DNA of 64,000 bases from Andrena cerasifolii. Taxonomy: Eukaryota; Arthropoda; Insecta; Hymenoptera; Andrenidae. How positions within the stretch are numbered: position 1 is the stretch's first letter; the number at the start of each line of letters is the position of its first letter. Below are positions 24,564 through 39,400 of this stretch, one piece after another. The DNA lies in assembly GCF_050908995.1 (NCBI RefSeq), contig NC_135122.1, positions 14,238,501-14,302,500 of the forward strand, read 5' to 3'. A program made the translations under genes and the position numbers. The notes beneath the pieces are model-generated. The model made no database searches, had not been told where the DNA came from, and worked only from the letters and a program-made list of their open reading frames with translations.

Positions 24564-27100
24564 CACCCAAACCGCTCTCAGATAGCTGCCAACCGGGGCT
24601 TCTTCGGGCTTTCCAGGGGAACGATCGAGAGTGCTCGAGGGCCCTTGTCCTCACTAGGACTCATCGAGTGCCGGCGGGGCTGCTTTGTGTGCTGACTCCG
24701 GGGTCAGAGGCTGGATCGCTGGCGAGGCCGACCGTCCGTGTTCCACTCGCACGTGACAGGAGTAGCTTTCTGGGCGGCTCGATGATCGGATTCGACCACG
24801 GTGGATCTCATTTAGCGGGGCTGCGTCATCTGGGCAACGATCTTCGAACGATGCCCTGATTCTTCCGGCCCCCACGATTGGACACTTCACTGAGACGAGT
24901 GCTGGGTAGATACTATCGTCCACGGGGGGGATCCGATTTCATTCTTCATCGATCGAATATCTTTAGTATTTAGTTTTTAGACTCTGAACGATGGTTTGGG
25001 ACCATACGCGACTGTTCTGTAATTTTGGTAATTGTATTAGGCCAACGTTGCTTTTAGGGCCGTTTAACCGAGCTGTTGGATCCGCGCCACAGTGATCCAA
25101 GACGATCATGGACGCGACAGGCGATGCTCCGTTATCGTTAGTTCGTCAGACACGATCGTGTCTTCGAAATCTCATGGGGGGCCCCGTAAGGTATCGCGAT
25201 GGCTGGGCGCAATCGGCGTGGCACATTTCGTTAGCGCCTTGACGTTCCCGTGTCCTCGGATGTCCTTGACATGGCATCGCGTGTGGATCAGCGAATTCCC
25301 CGCTATCGCGTCATCTGGACTGTCTCGAGGAGGGCTCTCCTTCCGTTGAGACGCTACTGTGTTCTCTTGAGGAGCAAATAGGTCGCGACTAGGCCTTGCA
25401 GAAGTTATTCCCACGGAGCAGCCAATCCGTTTTCTAGTCGGGCGAACGCCGCAGCCTCGACTTCTCGCCACTCTACAACGTCCCCGTTTTAACGCTATGC
25501 ATAATGACCTTGCGCGTTTAAAGTTCTTTTAGGCCATCGAAGTGAGCCGATCGATCACGACCTTTTAGCCGTAGTCACGGCGTCGGGCATAGAGCATCTC
25601 GATGGTCGGTTCGACACGGTCTTCCGATCCGCGTTGAAGAGTTTCAAGGCCGTTATCTTTTATCGCTAACCACACCGCCGTACGCCTCCACCGATCAACT
25701 ATCACTGAACTCTAACGCGGAGACGCGTCCGACACTCGACCGAATCGCTGCCAATACAAGACTCATCCAGTGCTACGAGCACCTCGCTTCAATTAGAAAT
25801 TTTCAGAGATCACAAGACGTTTTACGTTAACCAATTAGGTGGCCCTCGCGATCCCGACATTTCGCGCACAGAACTCATTCGAATATCCTCCGTGAACGAC
25901 CAACTTCTTTCGATCTCCCTGCTCCCTGCCGAGCTAAATCAGCGAATCGGTGTGACCAGCGTAATTGTCGAGGAAGGATCCTGCTGGCAAACGAGGTCGA
26001 TGATCGATCGACCAGGCGTTGCCATTAGTGGTTCTAATCAACAGGAGGCGCGTTCCAGACGAGGACGAAGGATAACGCCGTCCGTGTCACGCGTCAAAGA
26101 TCGATCCAAGCTTCTTCCTTCCCTCGGCGAAAGGATAAGCTACTTTCTCGCCCCGGTACGATTGCTATAATCAAGGAAATCCGATCGCGAGGCGACGCGA
26201 CCTTAATGAACGACAGGACGCCTCCTCTTATCGCTCCACGGGATCCAAGCACTCGACCCCCTTCCAATGGATCCTCTTCAGCATCGATCTTTAACTCGGA
26301 TTATCGCGAACGATCCGTTTCTTTCCTTCCCAACCCCGTGTCACCCGCGGGCAAATCGCGCCCCGTTGGCTTACGAGAACAGTCGCGTCCGCAACTGGTT
26401 GCCCACTGTTGCTGCTCCTCCGCGACCGCGTCCTGACGGTCGTGTTTACCTCTCCAGCACCTGGAGGCGCGTGCTGATGGCAGCCAGACACACAGAGAGC
26501 GCGGGATCGATGAATCCTCGATCGTTCAACACCGTTCACCCACGGTACACCCGTCACTGTGCATCCCAACCACTCGCGCGAACAGTTTCACCAGCGTTCC
26601 TCCGGCGACCAGCCGCGAAAAGGCACCTGCCACCTGCACCCGCCTGTCCCCCAGGACACCGACGAGATCTCGGCCTCCGCGAACGGGTCCCCGGCACAGA
26701 GTGCAGGATCTAGGACTGGCCTCGCCAGTTGATCCTTGTTTCATCGGGCACCTGCACACCTGGGGCTCGCGTTCCGGCAGCATCCGCCTCGCGGATCGCG
26801 AGTTAAAGCGTGACTACTCGTCGAACCTCGGCCGAGAGTCCTCGACGGGACAGGCTTTCCTCGGAAGCGACAGGGCGGGGTTCCAGGCGCGCATGACCGT
26901 GTTCTCCCCCTTCACCCCTTCGGTCACCCACACACACCACCCCCACACGATTGCATTCTCCTTGTTTACGCTGCTGCCTGTGAGCTCTACCTTTTTTCCT
27001 CGTCTCCGAGGCGGGGGTGCACACGCTCGCCCACCCCTGCACCCCCTACCCCCGACTTCCTGGCCATTATCATCCTTTAATTGCGACCCATAATTAAGCC
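24564..27100. other. GC-rich region upstream of the Teh1-like start
   Basis: About 2.5 kb, GC- and CG-rich compared with the rest of the window, immediately 5' of the Teh1-like ATG. It probably holds the 5' UTR, a possible 5' intron and promoter elements. That is an inference from position and composition; no core promoter motif was identified with confidence. Its open frames on both strands look like by-products of high GC. Confidence 0.4.
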
Positions 27101-30052
27101 AATTTTTCGGTGTCGCCGTTACTCGAGTTCGCGTGCCCCTCGACTTCGTTGGGAACGGTGGACAAGAGGGAAGAAAGTGTTTTACCTTGATCGCTCGAGA
27201 GTTTCGAGCGGATTCCCCGTCTATTTTTGAGGCTGCCACCGAACAGTTTCGCTGCGGCGGCAACTGTGCCGGGGAAGCAGGTCTGTCCTTTTCGTGGATG
27301 GTCTTCTTTTTGGAGGGTGGTTTTGATTGCTTTTTGGGATACTTTGTAGCGGTGGATTTTATTAAACATTTCTATTGAATGTTCTCATGTGGTCTTGTGG
27401 TTAACGATTGGAGTTGTTTGTGATTCAATAATGACTTGCATCGCTGGTCCTCGGTTTCTCGTTTTCAGTAAGATGGATGAAAATTCAGTTGAATTGTCTA
27501 AAGCAGGAGTTTGAAGTGAAATTTTCTATCTTCGGCGCTGGGGCTAAGGAGTTCGAGTGTATTTTTTAAGTAGGTAATTTTTATTTTGTATCCACTCTTC
27601 GATACCTCCCTTATTTCACTTCGTAAAATACTTTTTTTTTCACAGCAACTTTAGGATAACGATATTTTCTTGCGTCGCGATCGAAACTTGTCGCGACTAG
27701 ATAATGATTCCCGCGTCGCTAGAACCATTTTTCAATTTTTTTCCGTCTCGAGGAAAGCAAGACGGGAACCTGTATAAATCTACTTAACTTGGGAATTGGA
27801 TTTAAGTTTTTTCTCCCCGGTGTTTTTCGGACACGGGGAGCCAGAAAGTCGAGAGGGAAATCGGATTAAAGGATTTCAGTGAAGCTATTGCATTCTTTAA
27901 TTCGACGATCGCTAGCGAGAATTCCGAGAAATTGAATGCTCCTTTTCCGTAAAGGAAAAGGACACTTGCCTTTCTATGTTTGCGCGGTAAAAGAATTTAT
28001 ATCATGCTTGCGAAAAGTATAGAGAATCTCATATACAGACGATGTACACAGTTTTCATCGTGATATTTTCTGCATTTTCTCCAAAATTGAATGACACTGT
28101 GCCTGGTATTTTATACCACTACCTGAATCCATCCCTTTATTTTTATTTATTTAATTTACTTAATTTCATTAACCAATGTAACTTTTATTCGATTTAAGTT
28201 TGAAGGTAATACATTCCGAATGATATAGCAAAATATGAAAGAGGAATACCAATCCGTACGCTTGCATTCCGAAAAGGAAAGAGAATACATGAGTGCAAGT
28301 GAAACAAGTCTGTCTATGGTCAGACTCGCCTCTCGTACGAATATCCCAGAAATGTAACCCCTATAACTTTTGATACGTGCATGATTTTAAAAATTGTTTC
28401 AAGTAAAAGTTGTTCTAACGACAGAAAGCTCTGAAAATATGTAAAAAGTTAATAACAATTTCACTCGAAAAGTCTTCAGATTCACATCAAAGTTCATCAC
28501 TCTTAAATCCATGAAAGCCTTCTCTTCCTGTGTGCTACGAAATGTGCTTTTATACTATGATTATGAAGTTTAAAATGAAAGTTATGCTAACATTATTAGT
28601 AAAATTTCCGCAATCTGCAAATCTCAAATTCCCTTTGCGAAAGCAGTGCTGTTAATTACAAGAACCTTCGTGCCATAAAGTTTATTAAGAAAATTACATT
28701 TCTTATGGGCTGTGTGTAACAAGATTCTTAAACGACCCTAAGTCATAAAGTTCCTTTACAGTGACTTATACAGCAATTACTCACACACCACTATCATTCT
28801 CATCACAGAAACAATAACTAAAATTCCCTTATCTCATTATCTCTGGATCCCGAGTTTCCGTTTATAAATCGATCCCTCGTGAATCTCATCGCTCCTCGTC
28901 TTTTAACTAATTGTTTTCGTCGTAGTTTTCATCGCCCAATAATCGGAATCCATGCTCTCGCGTTTAGCGAAATCGTCGCGCTGGCGCAACAAAAGCAACA
29001 GTTTGCTCATAAATTCCGGAGCCATTAGGATCGCAAAACGCCCGCGCAAAAAGGACCAATGAAACGGCCACGACAACGTTTCCCTTTTTGGATAAAAATA
29101 TTAATTACACGGCGAGAGCGCCTCAAGCCTACTCTAACGGCTCTGTAGCCTAGAGTTTCTAAAACCCAGAATGTTTACCCGATATTTCTCCCAGATAGAA
29201 CGCGACACATATCGCGCTTTAAAAGAAACGCAAGAAATATCTAACATACGTATTCGCAATGCAAACGAAGCTATACGCTCGACACAAATTTACAAAATTA
29301 ATTAATTAATTAACGCAACTATGAAACACTCCAGCACCCAGAAATGATGAGGCAGTGTCAGGGTTTTGAAACTAACGACATTACACACGCTTTTATTAAA
29401 CCTACAAGTTGGAATTTAAATAAAAAAGTACACACTTCGACGTGATTTCGGAGCGGGCATTCACTACGATACCCTTTCTCCTCGAACTTTTGAATGTCTC
29501 TTCCATACCCTCGCATTCAATTGGATTCCAACAAATTGCTATGCAAGGTGCACAAAGGGCCTTTCATTATCGTATGAAAAACGGGGCAGGAACCATATCC
29601 CCGTCTACCGCTATTTCAGAAATATTAATCCGCGGGTTCTCTGAAAGGCTGCCTCGAAATTCCGTGTTTAAATGCGGCTGCCGTGGCTGAATCGCCGAGA
29701 AAGGCGGGGACAATGTAGCACCTTATCGAGGCTTAAGCGCTCCACCCCCTTAAAGTATCATTTCGCCGATACACGGAGCTCCTTCGCTTGCGATGTTCCA
29801 TCGGCCCCTGAATGGCTTCCTCGAGTCTCGGATGCATGGAAAACGCGACGCGGCGTATAATTCGCCCGCGAAGTATGGCGACAATTTACATTGGGTGTGT
29901 TTAGGCCACGCATTGACGTGCACGGTTCTGAATCGCTGAAAGGAAATGAGAAACGTTCCTGAAACTGACGCAGGCGTTCGACTGTTCCACTGGCATTCTA
30001 CGAACGAAGTGGAAATTCGCGGTAGTATCCCATAAGTTTTCCACCATTCCTA
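27101..30052. other. Unassigned sequence
   Basis: Short frames only. AT-rich from 27400 onward, with an (AATT)n run. Nothing recognised. Confidence 0.6.
29295..29313 (+). repeat. (AATT)n microsatellite
   Basis: AAAATTAATTAATTAATTAA, a self-complementary short repeat. Confidence 0.85.
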
Positions 30053-30459
30053 GTAGGGGAGACCGGGGCTAGTGGATACGTTATTCTGTTTTCAATTTTT
30101 TTCCATTTTTATTTCAATTAATTACTCGATAACAAATATGCCAAAATATACATTGGTCCTTCCTCTTTAATATACAGTAAACGAAAACTCGAGAAAATAC
30201 ATACAGAATGAATGAAAAAATGTTATTTGGACGATCAATTGGGATGTATCGAAACTATTTACTTTTCTTTATATAAACGAAAACAGTTAAAAAACGATTG
30301 TTAACGCCTGGGTACACAGACGTACGCTGGATCGTAGTAAAGAATTGAACAACAAACTTCACGTACCTCGCTCGAATGAAGCTACGTACAGGATACGGTG
30401 TCGAGATAATTCGTCTGCATCCACCTGTCCCTGTATCAACTACCCCCGGTTTCCCCTAC
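30053..30459. mobile_element. Non-autonomous element with 26-base terminal inverted repeats
   Basis: The left end reads TAGGGGAGACCGGGGCTAGT. The right end, read on the minus strand, is TAGGGGAAACCGGGGGTAGT, and the match continues for a few more bases (GGATAC against TGATAC). The element is about 407 bases. Both ends start at a TA dinucleotide, consistent with a TA target and a Tc1/mariner-type mobiliser. The inside is AT-rich with no transposase frame. Confidence 0.7.
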
Positions 30460-33400
30460 ATACTCCAGTACTCCTGAAATTTCTTCTTCGCCTTCTGTAC
30501 CCCCTAATTTCCCCACCCACTGAGGAAGCCGTTCCAAGTAGCACGTGTATCGAGGCGGGTGTCGCGTAGTTCCCTAGGAGATGTTATCCATGCTTAACGA
30601 GCCCGTCCAGCAGAAAATCAACCGCGTGATTGGCGATCGTCCTAGATCACCGGTCACGACCTTAATTCGCCACTTAAGCCCGCGATATGAACGCGCGATA
30701 AGAAGACCGCCGCCCGAGGGTTTATTAACGCGTACCCCGCCGTCTTCCTCTTTAGATCACGATCGAAGCTTGTATCGTGCCATCTCGTGGCGTCGATTCA
30801 ACCGAAATGAAAGTTTTTCGCGGGCTGTGGTCACCATGGACGTTATTGCGCGGTATGTTGTTATTACGATTGCATGCTTCAATCACGATCAGGGCTGTCA
30901 GCGGAAGGAAAATTATACGCAAAGGTGGCTGAAGCAACCTGTGCCCCATTTCTCTTCGATTCTTACGAGGCTGGGAAAAATGTTGCCTTAATGCGCTGCT
31001 TGCGTTATAGTTGAGTTAAGTGGGGGTTTCGCTGACAGGGTGGGGTTGGGGGGGGGGCAATTTGCAAGAATTATTGCGGCGTTTGCTTTGCGCCGACGGG
31101 AATGTATTGTTGCTGGTAGAAGCTCGAGTAAAAGCTGCACTTGCTACGGTTCGGGTAATTTCTTTGCTCCCGTTGATTCTCTGCGTGGCTTTGTTTTGAG
31201 GGGGGGAAAGGTGCGCTACTCGAAGCAACATGGAATGTCAGGTTTCTGGATCGTTGAGGGAAAGTGGAGTAAGTGTCGCGGGGCGGAAATAATACCGCGT
31301 ACTTGAAATGAATAAATCGCTCGTTGAATAATAGCTTTATTAAACGTTCGCGTTGGCTTTCTATAATGTCTTACAGCTTTCTGGGCAAGTGGATTGCGTT
31401 TTGCAGGTAATTCGTTAATTACTGCGAACAATTACTGTGGTATAATTGCAGTGTATTTAAACTTGTCTACTGGTAAATAATGATATGAATTATTTTGAAA
31501 TCATTGAACAGAAGGTTCACATAGCCCCGAATCTTAATTTTAAGATTAATTATTGCGTTGCGAACAGAAGCTGTTAAGCCCGCGTTAGCTCCACCGAACA
31601 ACTTGTAGGATTTCACTGGAATCTCAGCAGCTCGAAGCCAAGAGCCACCGGTTTTCCTAAGAAATACGTTCGCGAACGGTTCATTTATCTTCCTTGTCGT
31701 GTCCACTTCACCATCGAACGTGTAAGCGCAGCATTTCCGGCCTCGGTCGTTGCAATTAATCGCAAAAGAAGATCGATCGGTGTAGCGAACCTCTTCTTCC
31801 TCCTTGCCAGCATTCGTTGCCGTGTCGCGATTCATCTTCTTCATCGGGGGAACTCTGAAAAATAGCTGCCAACTGCATTGGCAGAGAACTGCCGACGAGA
31901 AGCTTTCGTTCGCGGCGCTTCGCTTTTGTCGATGCTACTTTTGCTCGACTGTTCGTCGACCTCTTTTCGAAATTATCCGCGATGGTCAAAAGTAAGGGAT
32001 CGTTAGAATATTAGGGTTACAAAGAAAGTTCAGCAGCGATAATAGTAACAGTGGATATGCACCCTGACCGCAACTTGTTACGTTATGTTTTTTCAAAAGC
32101 AATTATTTCGTAGATCAGAATGTTATGCTGATATTGTTCGCATGTGAGTTCTGTTCTACTCCCACATTGTTGCAACGTCATCTCCACAGTGGTCTCACAT
32201 AATTCCTAAGGTATTCCCACACGACGACGATATTATTTCTACACTGATGATACATGTAATTCGTCATACTTTCACACTGTGCCTTCTGTTGCTGTTTTAC
32301 TACTCTATTCACTATTCCTGCACTACCTCCTGGGTGTAGTGTAAAAATGATGGGAAAGTGGTGTAAGCTAAATAGACACAAATAACACTAGGAATCATAG
32401 GATTTGTTTTTTTTTAATTTAAAAATTACACCTGTGGTATCTCCTAAGCTAAGGGTTATTTTGTACGAGTACAGATATTTTTTTTATAGCGAAAGAAAGC
32501 TGCATGCATTGTAATACGAATGTTTTGAAAGAACTCAGTGCCTTGCATCTTCGTCCATACAATTTTAATTAACTCTAGGTACATCTAATTCTCCAAACGC
32601 AATAAACAAAAAATCTGCTCGAATGCTGTTGGTAAAAAGTATTCACCAGAGGTTTAATAATCCTATGCGCAGGAAAAAGCACATTGCGGAGCAAAAAGAA
32701 CAGGGGAGAAGTGAAGGGAGACAGAAGAAGAGCATGGTTTTTCGTAATTCATTTATTATAATTGTAAATCATTCGAGGGATAGTTACACAAATTGGAAAC
32801 GTTAGTCGCACCTTCGGGATTCAGACTCGCTCCAGAACGTCAACAGAACGATATACTTGTTCGGACTTCCTCCGCGATATCGATTGTCGAATACAACTCG
32901 TACAAACTATAAATTTAAAATTCCTATAAACCGTGGCCTCCTCATGCGTCCTCTGCTTCACTTACACAATAATAATAATAATAATTTGATAACGCGTCAA
33001 ATACAATTTCACTATCTCAAAGGGGTAGAACCTTCGTTTCAATTCGCCATCCCTTCTGACAGCGTTTCAGTCTTTCGAGTACAGCACTCGCACTTACTCC
33101 CGTTAAACGCGACGATGTTTATCCCATTTTCGCGCCCCGTTTTCCTCTCGAGATCGGGGAGGAGTCGAATTCGAAGGGTACACGGTTATTTATGGTACAG
33201 AGATATTTACAAGGTGCTTATGAACAAGAGTTACTTACAGTAAAAACTCATCGCTGCTCACCAACATTCTCCACCCTCTCCCATGCACTCGTCGTCTGAT
33301 TTCTCGTATTTAGTCATACAAAAGTCTCGAGGTGATTTCACGGGACGAGAATCGCAACGGGGCACGCGCGATCTCGGGACGCCCCGAAAAACAGGATCGA

Positions 33401-36400
33401 TCGAAGATCCGCTGATTCGCGTATGCCAGTAGCCCTCCATGTTCAGACACATAAGCTTTCCCAGCTTTCGGTCGAAACGTGCACGGCTCGCAAAAATCGA
33501 ACGGTCTTTATAGTAAATATGGCTGCTACGAGAGAAACGTTCTAAAGTTTCCACGAACCGTACTACATTCCCTGTACGGTCCCATCCACAAACACCGAAA
33601 CTTTTAGATTCCTGTCAAACTTCCCCTCTCTCCTCCTGCCGTTCTACGTTAATCGATACACACAGGGGCGAGATTTATGCGAAAACAAGAGGAGCGGCGT
33701 ACCACTTCGTACGGGGGCAACGCTTCCCTGCCTCCTTTGTGAATTACCTAAACTCCTTTCATAATCGTGATTCTGGAAGATCGTATTACGTCTCGTGAAA
33801 TAGTTCCACGAAAGATGTATTCCAAAAATCTGAACAAGCGCCTTCATAAACTACAGCATAGCTACGCGAAGGGGTTTCGAGAGAATCATATTTCAAAATA
33901 ATTTTTACGCAAAATGTAACTCTTTCTCCTCTGTGCTGTTGCTAATTGAAAGGAAAAAGGGGAAGCATAAAACAGTACTCTCCCGCTGTTCAACCCCCTA
34001 TCAATAATTCAAAGATTTAATAAATGGAGAATGAAATTCAATGATCAGGTTTAAGTATTGAAGATCAAATAAATGGTTGGTAAATATTAATTTCCATGCA
34101 TTGGTTGGCGTATCATAAGTAACTACCTAATAATATATTAGTTACTTCATTAGGGGAATACGAAGAGCACTTCAATTATATTGAGCAGTGTATTTTCCGC
34201 TCCGTTTAAGGAGACTTGCGTCGATCCAACGAGCATCCTAATCTGTTAGATCTAGAGCCTGGAACACATCACGGGTCGCTCAAAATTCCCCTAGAAATTT
34301 CGGGGCGGGTCGTGAACCTTTCAGCCGCGCGTTTCCCCGTCACGAAATCTCGTTTCCTGGCGTCACGATAAATCACGTTTCCTGTCACGTGCATCACGGA
34401 GGACACCGTGACACGCGTGTCCTCCCCCCCCCCCTAACTTCCACGGAGGATACGTTTAACTGGGATTTGCATTTCAGCCACAAAGTCGACGGTGACGTTG
34501 CGCGTGCACGTACCCCGTTTGGAAACGCTTCTCGTCGAAGAACATCAGGCACTCCGCTTCGAATGAGTCGCTCCGATAATTTCGGTAATTCAGGGGCTCG
34601 AAAAAGTTGGATATTAGACAAGTTTCGAAAAGGGCGTACCACCTTGTGCGTGTGCATTTCTTTATTCGAGACGGGTGGAAAATTGTTTGAAAGTATGTTT
34701 TAGTTCTTTAGTGAAGGATTTTGCGGTATTTTGATAGGCTTTTCTATTGTTTTCTGCGAATGGAAGAATTGGATGAGCAATGAATTTTGGAATTAATAGA
34801 AATTTGAGAGTAGTAAATTCTAGGCTTTGAATGAATTTTAAAAATTAACTTTCATAAGAATTGGAGAAAGATTTCCTGCTAAATTATTTGTTATTGTATG
34901 AAAATTACATTCTTGCAGCACACTGTTGTTAATGCAAGTATTAACGTAAATTAGTAGAAGGCGATAATGGAAATTTTTGAGCGAACAATTCGTTATAGAA
35001 CCGAGTTAAGATTTAATGAGTCTAATTTATACGTAATGAAAACTTGTTTTCTGAGCCCCTTAATTACTTTTCCATTGATTGACACGTAATAACTCGTCTT
35101 TGGTACATTTTACACGCTTTCTTAGTTGTGTACGATGGTATGTGCGAATGAATAACAAATCGCCGAATCTTGAATATTAAAAAAGGCAATCACGCTTGCA
35201 CATACAGAATATAAAAACTATGTCGCTTGCTTTATTAATGTTTTCTCGCAATTTACATTAATAACCTCAGCACACCAGCTACCCAACCCTATACAAATTA
35301 ATAGCCGATAATTTCAAGTGACTTTATTAAAACGCAATTACGTGTATCGTCGTTAATAAAAAATAGTGTTAGGGAATTCTTAGGGTTAATTGGCGATGAA
35401 ATAGATGTTAGTCACTCTTTGGTGACGTTACGTTGGAAAACGAAATAATATTTGGGTAAATAAATATTGAAATGTAAAGGAAGTGATAATAAAAATGAGC
35501 TAAACTATAATTTTCCAAATGGATCAATCCATCGACATTAACATTAAAATGCGCATTCATAATGATAAGAAATAGTGAAACATCTATACCAATATACACC
35601 ATCAACGCATCGTACACGTTAACAGTTAAGATTTATCTTATAAAAACAGAATGCTCACTGAATATCTGGTGAATTACGTATTCTACAAACGATATTAACC
35701 CTTTCACTCTCGAAACATCGATATATCCTAGTATTTCATCGTGTACATTCGCTACATATCATTTCCCCCTCTATTTTCTTGAGCCAGTACCAATGGGGCA
35801 TATTGGACCCACGGCAAATTATTACAAATTGAGAGTACACGTCCATACATGATTCCCTGTCGTGAGAAACTATGTTAGAGCTGCTGACAGATAAAACGAA
35901 AAGTTCGATTGGCAAATGCTCACCGAAATCCAAATACTTCGGAATTGGGGCATCAGAAGCAGCTGGACGTAAAAACACAACTCCTACTCACGTTAAAGAA
36001 CTTAAAAAAATTGAGGAACATCCAATAAGAGAAATAAGAATACTCTAAATCATTATGAACTGAAATTGAAAAAAGAAATACAATCTGCTGTAAGGAAGCA
36101 CTCTCTGACCCATCAACCCCCAAGGAAAATTGTCCAAAAACCTCTAGAAATTTTCTGACTAATGTACAAGTGTACAGAGTGTTTTGAAATTTGATTCGAA
36201 CCGATCCAAGCGAACATCCTCGTGTGAATTTCTGAAAGCTCTCGCGAATGAAACAAGGGACCTTGATCTTCCAAGGTGACGCAGGCGTGTAGGAGAAGGG
36301 GCGGGGAGTCAATTGGATATTAATTAAACAGCTCTTAAATTAAAGCCGCGTCGAGGCACGATCGACCCCACCGACTTTCACGGATAAGGGACGAGAGAAA

Positions 36401-39400
36401 GGGAGAGTTTTTTTTTGCAGATTTCGCCGGTGAACGAAGTTAAAAATGAAAGGGGGAGGGATGGAAAAGACGCGGAAGGGCGCAGAAAAGTACGAGAGCG
36501 AGAAAGAAGGGGCAGAGAAGCAGCGTTCTTCCGGCAATTAGAGTTTCCCAGGAGACCAGCGCGACTCGCTACAGTCCCGCACGAGTGCCTTAATTAAGCC
36601 AGACCAATTAAAAACACGGCCGCGCCGGATTATTCCACCGCGGGATCTAATCAGCGGTATGCCACGGGCTTTCTGCGCGATTCCCGAAGACGTCGAATTC
36701 AATTGACTGGCTCGCAGACGAATACCATTCTTCAGTCATATTTTTAGCACCTATACCGATGGACGTCTCCCCTTTCACAAGTTTTTAATAAATTCAGGCG
36801 TCGCTCTGTCACGAACTGCCTCGAACACCATTGGGATTTTAGAGAGTATTAAAAGTCTTGATGGATCGTGAATGTTTCGACAGGGGTTGACAATTTTGAC
36901 GGACTCTGGTGACGCATGTTGGTGCTTTGGTTTGTGGGGTTGAATTAGAATTCAGGGGCCTATGTGTGTTAAGATTATCGCTTATAAGCAACTTGTCATA
37001 AGTGGAATGAGAAACAGAATTCGCGAGGAGCAGAAATTTCTAAAATTGGAATAGTGTCCGAGGTGATTCCGAGCTTGATTCACTATGTCCTCTTCGGGGT
37101 TATAAGTTTTGGAAATGTAGTGCACCACGAGGAGCTCATAGCGTGCATAAGGCTCCGACGCTATTGTGCTTTCCATTGTTACCATTGGACCTTTTGGCAA
37201 AATTATTTGCTGCTTGAAGAACGCGACGCGAGAGCCGTTGCATATTGTTATTGCAGGGTGTATTGTTGTATTCGAGGGCTCGGTTGCGTGAGACTAAATC
37301 AGGTTTGTGAAATCAGCTCGAACAATGGGAAGGAAATTCGAATTTTGTACAGTGAATCGCGAGACGAGAGAATAGTTGCTATGGATGTAATGTTGGAACG
37401 TTAGAATACACTTGTCACCGATACACGTGCCGTTATCAGTGATCTGAAGAATGATGTCAGACGAAAGCTGAAGATTTCGTGAAAAGGAAACGCAAAGAAA
37501 CATATAAATAAATAAGCAAACTTTTCCTTGAATTTTTGTAATGTAACTGGGCTGTTCCAATGATCCACTCAATTAGCAGAATGACAACTAAACAAACGCT
37601 TAATAATTATACGCATCATTTCCTTAATATTTACGACAGCGTCCAGGCGAGTGTGCAAAATTACAGCTTACGAAGTAATGTACAAATCAGCGATATTAAT
37701 ATCTCTACCTATCAATGATTTACATATTTAATAAAAGGCGATCATGCGCGAGAACAGATGGCACCATGAATCTTGACTCATTGGACGTGAAGTTTCGATA
37801 AACAGACATTCACAAAATTACATAAATCCAAGTCAAAAGGACTGCGACATAAACGAGCGAATAAATTCGTGGATATATCGCCGACTAATTAACCGTACAA
37901 TTAAGAACTTTCAGTCTCAGGCATGATCGCCGAGACGCCGGAGAAATACTTACAAACGAGTATCGTTATCGCCCTGTAAAACGTAGCAACGTAGAAAAAT
38001 CATTAACCATAAACGAGGGTTGGAATCGCAGATAATATCGAAACGTACGTGGAATCGATTCCAGGTACTTCTATCTTGAAATTAACGTAGGAAAGATCAG
38101 ACTGGATATTACTGTTTGGCGGCCAACGATCCTGATCTATTATCGAGCATGCAATGTTACAATCGTTCCAATAATAATTTACATAAAATTGCACGATATT
38201 GATCGTTTATTTAAATATCCTGGCACGATTGTAACTTCCATTGTTTTCATGCTCTCTGAAAGCAACGTGGATTGTTTCATAGCTTGCAACTTAATTGCAG
38301 TTTCATAGGGTGGTATTAATTAATTTGTAAAAAAAAAAATGAGGAAGATATTGTCTAAAAGCTTAATATTTGGACTAACGGAGAACCTTAGCAATTAACG
38401 ATACAGCTTGAATCATACAGTGGCAGTCATACTAGTTTCGTGGAAAGAGCACTTGAATTCGAGTGAAACTTATACATTTCTGCAGAAATGTTCCTTCTGT
38501 GTTCTGTGTTTTGCAAAACGTTCTGTAAATTAAAATTGGATAATGCACCTTTCTTTGATATATATCCAATACTGTGCATAAATAAAACCTGCTACGAGAG
38601 TGTAAACCGGAGAATTCTTGAAGACCTTCTGATTCAGTAGAAAGATCAACCATAAGTCAGCCTCAGCCCATTATCCACGTAAAATCATATAAAATTATGC
38701 ATCAGCTTCATATTATCAAGTTTACGTCATGTAATTACAAGTATACTTGTACGACATTCATACTTCAACTTTAACTTGTTAACACAAGTGTATCTCTACA
38801 GTGTATAATAAAATACATGCGCGTTCATACTTTTACGTTCGAAGGAGAAACTTCTGTCTTTTCTCCAGCAATCCAACAAAACACTAATTTACAAGAAACA
38901 TACGCAATCAATAATCCTCCGATTCCACGAAATTTCAATTAAAAACTAAGCACACGACCACCACTGTACCTTGCAAAGCCTCGAAAGCTGCTTGCAACTG
39001 ATCGAAGACAAATTGCTACCCTTCTCTGTCAATTAATCATTCTCACTTGCCACTTAAATTCCTCAATCTCTAACGAGCAGCATCGCAAATTAAATCCGCT
39101 TTCACCCGACAAGAACAATTTCTCCCCTATCAAGTCCACGTTCTCCAACTCCATTCAATATTACAGCGAACTGATTAGTTGCAGAAACAAGGGGTTTTCT
39201 GCTTGTCAGACACCCAACGAAAATATTCACGGACGTTAACGTACCGGTGATTTAAGCGTCGACTGAATAGGTTCATTAGCGCGGAATGAACGTTTCCGGT
39301 GATCCTGGCCACGCGTGCATTTCCACGATCGATTGCAGGAGACGCTTCGAAGGGCTCGGATCCTCGATCCGGCACGCGCAGGATCGTGAGATCGATTAGA

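Noticed and set aside
32857..33243. 128-codon plus-strand frame with an Asn run
   Set aside because: The Asn run is an (AAT)n microsatellite and the rest is featureless.
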